Source of the DNA: Gordionus sp. m RMFG-2023
Lineage: Eukaryota > Nematomorpha > Gordioida > Chordodea > Parachordodidae
Assembly: GCF_954871325.1 (NCBI RefSeq)
Contig: NC_088779.1
Location: 29,434,623 to 29,498,622, forward strand
Reading direction: 5' to 3'
Length of the DNA: 64,000 nucleotides
In this document: one piece after another, positions 13,264 through 25,027 of the stretch
Layout of the letters: each line of letters starts with the position of its first letter
Position numbering within the stretch: the stretch's first letter is position 1
Position numbers and translations under genes: made by a program
The notes under the pieces: model-generated
What the model was told of the DNA's origin: nothing
Databases searched by the model: none
What the model saw: only the letters and a program-made list of their open reading frames with translations

Positions 13264-13452
13264 TTAAAATTTTATGAAAAGTACACTTTGTCGGCAAGTG
13301 TAAAGACTCTTATGAAAAATTTTTTTAAATCCATGAGTCAATTTGCACAACCAGTGATCACATACATTATAAACAACATAAAGTACCCCCAGTATTTTGA
13401 CTTCAAATTCCGCATTATTATGCGGTTTTGGTTCTTTGTCTTTGATTTCCAA
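13264..13452 (-). pseudogene. Possible hAT transposase scrap
   Basis: The minus strand is open for 62 codons and includes ILGVLYVVYNVCDHWLCKL and KSLYTCRQSVLFIKF. Spacing and hydrophobicity resemble the hAT core region written GC-x-AH-x2-HN...IYT-x-R, but the key cysteine and histidine are not there. It lies in a roughly 270 bp stretch absent from copy 2 (39.48-39.58 kb holds different sequence). An overlapping plus-strand ORF of similar length exists and is less protein-like. Low confidence. Confidence 0.25.
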
Positions 13453-13857
13453 CTATATTCTGAGCAGCTAAATTATTATAAGTTTTAAAATTTTTAATCC
13501 TCAAATTCAAATATAAATTAATGATAAATATTATATAAAATAATCGACACAGAACTTTGAAAAAAATATTAATATTTTTAAGCTTATAAAATTTGATACA
13601 TAAATTAAGGAAAAAGAATATATATTTAATAGTGCATATAAATTTTCTTAAGAATAATTCCATGTATATAAACTTACAAAGTATTCATGAAAGAAAAAAT
13701 GATGTTTTATTAAATGAGAAAATATAATTTGAAACATATATTATAAATTTATCATGTGAAATTCAATCTTTTTTAGGATTGAGCTAATTTTTCGATGATT
13801 GCATAAGTACTTAAAGTCAACTGCCATATAATCTATTTCGGAGGTAATAGTTCTTAA

Positions 13858-14077
13858 TAGTGTTGTTAAACGGATTGATTTGAGCTGATTTTTAAAAACT
13901 GGTAACAATATTTTAACTAGAAAAATAATCACGTAAGCCTAAATATTTTACTCATAAGTGAAGCAAATGTTTGGATATCTATTATGGAAATCTCAAGGAT
14001 TAGAGCAATATTTTTCTGACTAAAATAATGGGTTAGCCGTTTTTAAAAATTGACTAAAATTCAATTAAACAACACTA
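13858..14077. repeat. hAT-type MITE, TAGTGTTGTTAAA family
   Basis: Ends are tagtgttgttaaac and ttaaacaacacta in inverted orientation, with inner blocks gatttttaaaaa and tttttaaaaattg mirrored. The copy 2 counterpart is at about 39.91-40.13 kb with more eroded ends. The flanking 8 bp do not match each other. Confidence 0.65.
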
Positions 14078-15191
14078 CTTAGGTAGTTTTTTATAATTGT
14101 TAAAAAAGAACATGTTCATACTTGGAGGGAATTGCCAAATATATAATTTTGATATGATTGTAAAATATAGTATAAATTTATATAAAGCATCTATATCATT
14201 TTTTAAAACATCATTGATCTATTAATGCCTCATGGGATACTTTAACCTCACAATAAAAATCTGCCAAAAATTTTTTTTTCTTTAACAAGATTTGAAATAC
14301 ATTCGGAAGGATTTTACATTAATAATATTTGCATATTTTTAAATGCTGCCTAATTAATAACCTTTTTAGAAATTATAAAAGTATACAATAGAAGGGGGGG
14401 GGGGTTTATAGTAATCATCGACTGACAGATCCTATATTAATATTGGAAAGATTGGCTTATCTTGCTGCGAGTTCTGGTAGACATATACGTTTGCCAATAA
14501 TTAATGAATGCTGAAAAAAAATATTCAACTGAGGAAACATGATATTTTCTTATATTATTTTTATATGTGTACTATTTACTATATAATTTTTAATATAATA
14601 TTTCTAAAAATTAACAACAATTTTGGTGACGATAATATTTTATTTTGTTTTATGTAAATGTTTTTATTCTGCATAGAAATATCTATATTTTTACCCATTT
14701 TTTTAAAAAAATTTTGTCTATATTTTGTTCTGATTATATATTTGATCTGTTTATTAAATTTATTGTATTTTTTTCAGAAGCTTATAGTGAGTCAAAGATA
14801 CACTTTAAAATTTATTGTTATTAAATAAGACATAATCATATAAGTAAAATTAATTAAGAATTTATATATTTAATTTTAATATAATATTTTATATAATTGA
14901 ACAGAGGAGTTTATAAATATTGGAATATTAAATTCATGAAAGAGCTTATATTTTATCGCCTTGAAGGATAAATGGCATGATATGATTTAGAAAAAGTTCA
15001 ATAAAATCATCACGATAAAAATGATAAGATTAATTTTCGTAATTTAATTAAGATAAATTTAAATTTTAGACGAAATTTAAAATATTTTTTTAAATTTTTC
15101 TATAAGTTATTTAGTTATATTAGTATATTTTATAAAAAAATAGATTTATTTTAGTCATATTTCCAGAACTGTTAACCAGAACCCTTCAAAA

Positions 15192-15396
15192 TAGTGTTGT
15201 TAAAAAGCCTAATTTAGGTTATTTAAGATTTTAGCTAAACCAATATTATGTAAGCATCGAGATTTGTGAAATAGATGTCCAAGCATCACTGGTACCTATG
15301 TGCAAAATCTTTAGGCTTACAAAATGTTATTTTGGTTATAATCTTAATCGGGCCGTTTTTTAAAATCGACCCCAATCGGGCTTTTTAACAACACTA
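15192..15396. repeat. hAT-type MITE with 8-bp target duplication
   Basis: The element begins tagtgttgttaaaa and ends ttttaacaacacta. It is flanked by cttcaaaa (15,184-15,191) and cttcaaac (15,397-15,404), a 7/8 match as expected for a hAT target duplication. The centre is non-coding. This is the best-preserved member and defines the family ends. Confidence 0.8.
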
Positions 15397-16309
15397 CTTC
15401 AAACACCTAATATTTTACTGAATCCAATCCCAAACCTTTTTTAAAAATTAGAGTTCGGTCGTTAAAATAAATATTAAATTTTTATTAAAAAATATTAAAA
15501 AAATAAATAGCATAATTATTTCTTATTCAATATTAAAAAGATATTTTAATTAAAATATTTGCGTGGAATTCTTTTTTTAAGAATACTCCATTTTATGTAA
15601 AAGTTTAAAAATTTGCCAGGTAAGACCAATGAATAGAAGAACAAAATCGCAAGATAAAATAGCTTGATTAAATACAAGTTTCAAGTAAAAGTTAGGCATA
15701 AAAATCGTTATTTAAATTTTAACATCTCTATTTTGGAAGATATCATGATGAATCTCTTATATTCTAATTAATGATAAATATTTTTACTGTAAGGGTTAAA
15801 TATAATAAAATAAAGTTTATAGAAAACTGATGTTTCTGTTTTATTTACTAAATTTTATAAGTTCAAATTTTTCTGATTCATGAACTCTGAACCCAAACCC
15901 GAACCTGTTTCAAAGATATATCACTAGACCAAAACTCAAACCTGAACCCTTTAATTAAAAGGAGGGTAAACAGTCCTGGTTTTTATATTGAATACCTAGT
16001 TTATACATTATTTCGCAAGTTTACATATTAGCTGCCTAGTTTTTAATTACCTTAATCTATAGGTGATTTGTAAACAGGGTGAAACTTATGATAGAATGTG
16101 AACTAACGTAGCCAATATTCTCAATATCCATGTGTTATCATGTTAAATATAATATATTTATTATAAAAATGATTTAATAAATAACATTATTATAAACATA
16201 TTTTCAATGATTTTAGAAGAACTGATATATTTCTAATAAATTTGATACTTATATATCCAACAGGTGAGTGTTAAGAGAAGAATCAAGTGATTTGAGTTGC
16301 GCTAAAATT

Positions 16310-16580
16310 AGGAACCTGCAGAAGATGCCATTTGACTAGATTGGCTATGCTTTTTTTCAAATAATTATAATTTTTAGAACCAGGCCAGCCCTTATTCTTT
16401 TTAAATATATTATATTTATTTTCAATTTTAATAGCTGGCGATTTAGAATATTGGGCTTTAAAATCTAAGGCCCGGCCTGGCAATTGATATTTTTTCTAAA
16501 ATTTATTTAGCATTCACCCGACATGAATATGTTTAAAAATATAAACTGTCAGGGCTTGGTTTAGGGTCAGGCCTGCAGGT
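16310..16580. repeat. CCGGGC-rich dispersed element
   Basis: Contains caggccagccc, aaggcccggcctgg and agggtcaggcctgcagg islands separated by AT tracts, matching the element at 2.39-2.60 kb in order and spacing. No coding potential. Confidence 0.45.
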
Positions 16581-17085
16581 TTCTGGTTAAATGGCAGTTT
16601 CATAAAATATTATTTAATTTTATTAATTCTTTAACTCCGTAAGTATTAACTTTAAAAAAACAATGGCAACGTTAATTAACTCACTCCCCCACACCCTATA
16701 TATATTCGTCTCTAGTCTAATTGCCTTTGGGTATCTTTAATCGAAGTCTGTCAGAAATATTCTTTACGAATTCATAACCCTATCTATAACTTATGAACAC
16801 AGTTGTGTAGGCTGCTATATTTCCTTGTTTGGGAAAAATATTCAACGGAGGAAATGTGACACGATATTTTTACAAAATAATTATATATATTTATTCATAA
16901 AAATTATAGTTTAAATAATAAATTAATTATTAAAATATTTATTAGGAAAACGAAATCGAATATTTCATGGTGACAACCATATTTTATTTTTCTTTAACTA
17001 CATGTTCCTAAGCTGCATGTACCCATTCAAATAAACTGTATGTATTTTGTTCTAATTAATTCATGCTAGAAAATTTTAATATTAT

Positions 17086-17218
<133 letters not shown>

Positions 17219-17819
17219 ATAATAATAAAAATATTGATAAGATCTGAATAATTTTATTTTATTTTTTTCAGAAACTCTTGGTGAGTCAAGAATATATTTT
17301 AAATAATTTTTTTTAAATAGTAATAGAGCTAATTAAAAAAAAATTAAATCCGGATACATATATAGATGCTTGTTTAGAAAACTTTTTAATAAGACATCAG
17401 ATAGAAAATATTTATGTATTGTCTAAATATATAAAGTATTTATTATACAAGAATTTTTAAAATTTAAAATAATCCATATCAATATGTATCGCTTTATTTC
17501 AAATGTTATATAAATTTATAAAATAATATGAATTGTAGAAAATGACAAAATATATATTTTTTTTTTAAAATTGAATTTTATAATGAAAACAATCTAAATA
17601 AAATAAATAATTAGTATAATATTAAATCAACATTATATTTTTAATATTTTAAGTCGTTTCGCCTTAAATGATATATTATTCAATACGAGCTCAATGATCG
17701 TTAAACGTGGATAGAGGATTGTATTATATTCTTAAATTTAATAAATAATTCTTTGGTATATAAATATAACTATTTAACATATTTATATTGCATCTGTCAT
17801 CTTTCATATTATTGAACAC

Positions 17820-18510
17820 TTATTCAACAACATTTACTGAATTATTTGAATTAGGTGTTAAAAATGGTAAATCTTTATCAATTGAAAATTGCAGACATAA
17901 TAATTTTAATATAATTATTATAAATAATAAGGTATTTATTTTCTTTCATCCTTCCAAATTTGTAAAGTAGCTCTAAAAAAACAGTGGCTAAAAATACCGT
18001 TTTCAGGCTATTATTAAAATCATATATTTTTAAATCTTTTATTTATAGAATTTTCTACAGCAATAGAAAATAGTTTGTAAAAATGGAAACCAAATTTGAT
18101 ATTTTTTAACGACATTTAATATTGAAGCTGATACTCCATAATAGATATTAATTTCTATTTTAATTTAGTCAATCGCTTTAGTCAATTGGAATATTATATG
18201 GCAGTATTCTTCTAAATATTATTTCCAAAATCTTTAATTTATTGAATTCTAATTTTTCATATAATTTTGGTAATTTACTACAAAATTTTAATATACTAGT
18301 AAAGCTATCCAACATGCTATTCTATCTCCTATAGCATGATGTAGCTAATTGTTTTTTAAAACTGTTTTGATAACCTTTGTATTTTTAGATCTATTACAAA
18401 CATTCCTTAATTTAGTACATTTATACAAATAGCAGGAGATATTTTCTGGACATCATTTATGGCAAGATTTCATTTTCCGATGATTTTTCTTCTACAACTT
18501 GGTTCATAAT
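17820..18510 (-). pseudogene. hAT-like relic in composite repeat
   Basis: The minus strand shows MNQVVEEKSSENEILP from 18,510, then KKQLATSCYRR and LPKLYEKLEFNKLKIL, which align with the relic at 3.33-3.67 kb. Further along, a segment reads SIDKDLPFLTPNSNNSVNVV and NMKDDRCNINMLNSYI; the second part recurs in the 46.7-46.9 kb copy. Stops and frame changes are numerous. It is presumably a hAT-like transposase, but the conserved catalytic regions are not all visible. Confidence 0.45.
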
Positions 18511-18779
18511 CTTATTTTTATTGAATGATGGATGTAAAGCGATTCAAATATAATATGTTAGTTGCTTAGCAAATTGCCATATAACGATATATGATATATT
18601 CTCTTAAAAGATGTAAACTTGGATTAAATTTTTTATTTAAATTATAAAATAATATCATAACATTTTTGATTAACTATGATAAAATTATTTTAAAGTATTT
18701 TTATCTATTTTGAAAGTATAGATATTATTAAATAATTTGAGATCTACCAAAACTTTAAAAAAGCTACTAAAGTATCTTA

Positions 18780-20790
18780 AATCTTAAATATAAATAATCG
18801 CGATACTGTTCAGACCTGAGTAATAGTAATATAAAGTTAAATTAATTTATATATTTAACTTTAATATATTATTTATATAATTATATAGATAAATTTATAA
18901 ACCTTGGAATTTTTTATTCTCATGATAGAGTTATATAAATATAGTTGGAGTTCTCAAACGATTGCACAAATTACTTATTTTATTGTCTTAAAGGATAAAA
19001 GGCATAATATGATTTGAAAAAGTACCAAGTTATTATCCTGATTAAAAATTAATAAGCTTATTTTATAGTTGTTCTATATTTGCATAATTTAATTAAGAAA
19101 AATGTCAAAATTTAATCTTAATTGAATATTTAATGAAAATATAAAAGTTAGATACATATTTATAAATTTTTTGAAAAATAAGTTTAAAGGTAGAATGTCA
19201 ATCTATATATTTTTTGTTCGAATTCTTAATAATGACACCAATCCAAGGCATATAAATAATAAAATCTATTATTAAATTGTGTTTGGTTTATCATATATAA
19301 TTTTTGTAGAATTTTAATATTTTTCAACACCTGTTAATTTAAAATTTTAAAATGACTTTGATTAATTTAATTATTAATTAACTAATAATATTTTAAATAA
19401 TTATTATTTTGTATTAAATTTGAAAGATTATCTAAATTTTAAGTTTAACTTATAAGACAGTATAAATAACTAATTACAGTATAAATATCTAATTACATAA
19501 AATACATTCTTAACAGGTTTTATCTCTAAATTAATGTCGCTAATGTTTTGTGAGCAGGTATATTTTATTGGCTTGGATTAATATTTAACGAAGGAAACTC
19601 GACACCATATTTTATAATGTTTTAATCACATCTTGTTATTAATATTAAAATAGTAAATTTATTATATATATATTTTTACTAGTAAACCGACAAAGGATTA
19701 ATACTAGAGGTGAGACGACCATATTTTATATAGTTTTATCTATATGTTATTAATTTTCATGAGTTATTTAATATTTTATACACTTCTTGAAATAATATTG
19801 TCTATATTGTTCTAATTAATTCATGATAATTCAAAAATATTAATTTGATCTGTTTAATAATTTTATTGCTTTTTTTCAGAAACTGTAGATGAGTCAATAA
19901 TACACTTTAAAAATATATAGTTATTAATATAAGTAATGGCCTTTGGGCAAATTTATTAAAAATTTATTATATTAGATTTAAAATGTAAGATATTCAAGAT
20001 TAGGAAAATATTTAGTATGATATAAGATACAAGATATTGTATCTTGTTTAAATAAAGTATCTAAGATATAAGATACTTTTTTTAAAATTTTAAATAGTCA
20101 AAATCAATATGTATCAAGCTTTATTTTAAATAAAAAAATGTTATAATATAAATGTATAAAAAAATATTAGAAAATGACAAATTTGTAAATTATGATAATG
20201 TGATATAAATATTTTTAAAAATTGTTTATATAAATGAAAATAATAAAAAAATTATTTAGTAAATATTTATAAGTTAGAATCATAAATCAGCTATTTTTTA
20301 ATATTATAAATATTTTAAACAATATTATTGTTTCGCCTTTAACGATATGGTATTTTGAATACAGTCTGAATAATCGTTCAAAGGGAGCAGAGGATAGTAA
20401 TATTGTGTTAATTTAATAAATATATTTATTTTAATATAATTTTTAGAAAAAATTAAGGTTTGTGGATTAATACTTTAAGGTCTTTATTTTCTTTCTAGCC
20501 CAAATTTTAAAAAAGGAATGAAAAACAGTGGCCAAAAATATAGTTTTCAAATTATTTTTAAATTCACATATATTTTTAATCTTCAAAAAATTTTCTAATG
20601 CAATAGATAATGGTTTGCAAAAATGCAGATCATTTTTATTATTATTTGATTTTTTAATCCATATTTAATATTGAAGATGATACTCCATAAAAGAAGTTTA
20701 TTTCGCCTTGAAATTTGATCGCTCCAATTCTAATTTTTCCCAATACTTTGGTAATTTGCTTTTAAATTCTAATATACTAGTTGTTAAAAG
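18780..20790. repeat. Additional composite-repeat modules, copy 1 only
   Basis: A non-coding tail module (18.80-19.40 kb), a start module near 19.74 kb, the shared segment near 19.90 kb and a partial hAT-like tail (20.69-20.79 kb on the minus strand) follow locus 2. Copy 2 passes directly from its hAT-like tail into the Ty3-bearing block, so this 2 kb was either gained in copy 1 or lost from copy 2. Confidence 0.5.
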
Positions 20791-21109
20791 TTGGCAGGGA
20801 GTAAAACAATAAATAAAAATTTTATAAGAATATTTTATTTTTTATATAATATTAAAAATTTTTTAACTACTATATCTAACAAAATAATATATATGCTACA
20901 AAATTGATAGGTTTCAATTTAACAATTCTTTATATAAAAATTTATTTAATTGGTTAATATAAAATAATAATAATATTGATTTATCATTGTTATCAATTTA
21001 AATTGTACGACCAAACTATCAACAAAATAATAAAAGAAACTATGTTAATAGATAATATTATAATGTAAAATAAAAGATATAATAAAAATTAGTCCGTAAT
21101 AATGGAATA

Positions 21110-22660
21110 TATTGACATTCCACTCTTTATAAAAAAAACGCCCAAGTATTCCTTGGACCTGAATCTTTTATGTTTAAAATGTAATCTTCATAATTTTCAA
21201 ATAGGCCTTGAAAGTCAAATAATTTTTTTTTGGGTCGATAACATTTCCCTTTTGTAAAATGTAAGTAAACGTTGGTAAAGTTGTTTTGTTCATGCATGAG
21301 ACTTAAATCTTTTTTCTTTTTTCAAGTTGGTCTAAATATCTCCATATATACCATTTTTCATGTCAATATATATCTTGTTACATTCATTCTTTAAGATAAC
21401 GCCTTAATCCCATTTATATACTCCAAAACTTTTATAACAAATTTTTTTCTCCAATATCCATAGTTCGATTATATGGTAAAGTTGTGAGTAAAATATTGTT
21501 AACTTTTTTATAATTTAAATCTCAATTAGTTCTCATATCATGAAATGAACATAGGTTTCGTTGGAAAAATCCTGTTATACAGCTAAGCGTATTTCTGTAG
21601 TTGAATTAAAAATTTTCAAAAGCGATATCTAAGTCAATATTGCTTAGCTCCATACAGCTTTTATTTGCGATATTAAAGTTCTCACCATCCTTACGACTTT
21701 TCTATTTGTGCTGCTGGTGGTCCTAAGTCTGAAAGTGATGTATGTCCTGGTCTCCACAAAATTTTTTGAATAGTTGACTTGTAAGCCTATCGTTTTCATT
21801 AATTGTTTTATTATGATCTCCGCAATTATTGATTTAACCGGCGTGATTATAGGAAACTTACTGTATTGCGTTTACTGTTCGGTAAAAAAATGACCCACCA
21901 TAATCAATGTGTATTCTCTCAAACGACTTCGTCGATTCTTTTGCTAAATATTTAGTTTTGCCAGCACCCAAATGTCTTTCGTATAAATGTTGTAGTAATG
22001 ACTTTCTTAAATCTTTCGGTATGATGATTTTATTTTCTTTAAATATACAGTTTCCCATAATATCCAATACATATTGAGTTTTTATAGTATCACCGTATCT
22101 AATATCATTTTTTATTTCCATCAATTCTCTATCATTATTCTTTTCCAATCATTTTGAAGTTAATTGGTATGTCCCATAAGTCATTATTTTATTTAAATCA
22201 TCCATGATGTATATTTCTTGTTCCTAAGGTGTTAATGTCAATTTAGATAAACAAACTGGTTCGTGTTGTGTTTACCTACTCTATGTCTTATTTCGTCGTG
22301 AGCTCCCAACGCAATGTTCCTTTTTCTGTAATTCCATTTTCATGGATGTATTTTCTTTTATACCATTTATAAAATGTAGATCAAAGGTTTATGATCGTAT
22401 AATTTATAATTGTTAAAAAATGATTGCTAAAGCCTCATGTTCTATGTTGGTGTAGTTTATTTTAGATTTTAAGAAGGATCTTGATGCAAATAAACAGGCT
22501 TTTCTTTGCTCTCTCCTATATGAAATAAGATAGCTCCTAAGCCACGTTTTGACGCATCAGCGGCTATACCTATGGGTAAGTCTGGTTAAAAAGTTCAACG
22601 TGGGAGGTTGACTGATTAAAGTTTTCAATTTTTTATAACATTCTTAATCTAGTAAAAGAA
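21110..22660 (-). mobile_element. Ty3/gypsy relic (RNase H and integrase part)
   Basis: A fossil LTR-retrotransposon fragment, read on the minus strand. Parts in order: connection and RNase H (ADASKRGLGAI, about 22.55 kb), a linker region, and an integrase zinc and core region (HLGAGKTKYLAKE and ERIHIDYGG, about 21.9-22.0 kb), trailing into the pol C-terminus towards 21.1 kb. gag, protease and most of RT are missing and no LTR pair was recognised. Broken in roughly ten places. A paralogous fragment at 47.82-49.27 kb shows it was present before the large duplication, so it is old. Confidence 0.75.
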
Positions 22661-22861
22661 CCTTAGAATGAATATATATATATATATTATTACCTACCCT
22701 CTTCATGTTGTAAACTTTAAAAGAAATTATTACCTTAACAATATTTATGCGATATATAAATTCTAGCAAATTATAAAATATTATTAACTTAATAATAATA
22801 TTTTGATTTCATAAAATAAATTGAAATAAAACTAACACAATCTTATTCTTAGCCAAATCTA

Positions 22862-24740
22862 CAAATACCAATTAGGATGCGGAACAAAAGGAGGCATAGA
22901 TATAGGCTCTCATTGCCTACTAATCTACCTCTAACATCCACCAACAAACTCCGTTTTATGTAAAATTGATTTCAAGACCGCTTTCAATACTATACCACGT
23001 TCTTCGTCACTCGAATTTTCGATAATTTCCCCTAAAATTCGCTCTTCATTGACATCTGCTATAACAATAGCATTCCCCTTATTTTTAATGGTAACGTTAT
23101 ATACTCTGAGAGGGAGTAAAACAGGGCGACCCCCTCGGCCCTATTCTTTTCTGCTTAGCTATCCATAATAGATGAAAGATCTTAAATCTGATTTTGATCT
23201 CGACCTTTGCGGATATCCTTATCAAATAATCAAAGTCCTTAACTACCTCGAAAGAGAATGCCCTAAAATAGGTTTAGAATTAAATAATACTATAACTGAA
23301 ATTTGCTTTCTCAACCCCGAGATTCCTTTAGATTTATTTAAGGAATACACTATTATCGAAAAAGATGATATTCAATTATTGGGCTCCCCATTATTTAATA
23401 ATAATATATTCGAAAAAATTATCGATAAAACTTTTTATGAGATGCAAAACTTTGAAAAGTTCATCAACCACATTCCATCGCACAGCTTTTTTATTTATTA
23501 AAAAAGTGTTTCTTCCAAAAATCTCATATCTCTTTCACTCACCCTCCTCATTCACTTCTTCAAAATTTTTTATTAAACACAATATTCGCTTAAAATCCTT
23601 TACAAAAAGGATTCTCAACCTTTAATTATCAGGATTTAATTGGCACCTAGCCCAATTACATGCTAAAATAGGAGACTTGATCCCTTTAGAACTACTTTCC
23701 CTTTCTTTATTTATATCAAATCGCCTATCGCTCAATTCTGCGATCTCTTTATTCATAACTCCCCATAATGATCTTCTTTCAGCAGCAATAGAAAGATGTA
23801 ATCCCCTAACCCCAGACGGTTTTACATTTCCTACCGATCTAAACTATCATTGATCCCCTAATAAAAAATTTATAAAATAGTCTTAACCCAACCAAAATCA
23901 GCGATATACAACTATTACAAAACAATGATAAATACGGCGGGCATGAATGGCTCGAAGCACTTCCAAGTTAAACCTTAGATAATCACTTAACCAATGACCA
24001 ACTGTGAGTTAGTATAGGCTTTAGACTAGAATGCTCGATTACACATTCACACTCTTGCCACCAATGTAGCCTACCCGTTCAACTTAACGCCAAGACACTG
24101 TCTAAGCTGCACCCGCAGCCAAGGAGGTTATCTCCGGCATAAAGAAATTAATAAAATCATACATAACGCTTTTAATGCTAAAATACCCAACACTTACCAA
24201 CCTCTCATTATAAGATGGCCTTAGACCCGACGGCTTAACCTGCACCTCCTGGTTCAAAGGGAAATCCCTTATTTGGGATGCAACCTGCGTTATCATCCTT
24301 TCATTCATCAATTAATACAAACCCTCTCAATTGTGGGGAAAATACAAATTTAATAAACAGTCAAAATTAAATAACTTTATATTTCAGCCAATAGTCATTT
24401 TAACTAAAAGCAATTTTTCACAGTCTACATATATATTTTTTTAAACTTTATTACGAAATTTTTTTAGCATAACAAACGAAAATCGCGAATCCTTATTTCT
24501 TAAACAAAAACTTCAATTGGAAATTTTTAAACACAATTATACTTGCTTTTTAGGTTCATTTTCATTATTAAATTAAGCTTTTTTTAGAGCCTTTGATACT
24601 ATTAATATATATTATTATTTAGTCATTTTATAAATTTTTACATATTTTTATATTTTGTTTTAATATTTTAGTGTTTTATCATTTCTTTTTAAAATTATAT
24701 CAATATCAGTTTGTTAAATTAGATTTATAAATTTAAAATT
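22862..24740 (+). mobile_element. 5'-truncated LINE inserted in copy 1 only
   Basis: Same LINE family as 3.86-5.70 kb. It opens at YQLGCGTKGG (22,862), then CKIDFKTAFN (about 22,963), REGVKQGDPLGPILFCLAIH (about 23,110-23,168), LLGSPLFNN (about 23,370), a FLPKISYLFHSPSSF region (about 23,511), LHAKIGDLIPLELLSLSL, GGHEWLEALPS (about 23,937), a finger region near 24,050, then [20 protein letters not shown] (about 24,230-24,290) and a C-terminal block RESLFLKQKLQLEIFKHNYT ending near 24,570, with a 3' UTR to about 24,740. YxDD is lost in a gap. Left and right flanks are adjacent in copy 2 at 49.51 kb, which defines the insertion. Several stops and frame changes are visible. Confidence 0.8.
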
Positions 24741-25027
24741 AAAAATATTAATGGAATATTTATCTTTATTTTGGTTTCCTAATTCAAAAATATTAAAAAT
24801 AAATAAAATTTTAATTTAATATATTGAATTTCAATAAGTTATGTTATATTTCTATTTTGTTTTGGTTTTATTGGGTTAGTCATTAATATATTTTATAAAT
24901 ATCGAAATATATAATAAAAGAGATTTTAATAATATATCATTTCGGAATTTAATTTATTTGAATAAAATAAATGATTAATAAGAAAACATTTATAATAAAT
25001 ATTAAAGTTAGAATAATTTTTATACAG

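Noticed and set aside
13288-13488. Plus-strand ORF of 66 codons
   Set aside because: Antisense to a slightly more convincing hAT-like minus frame and absent from copy 2.
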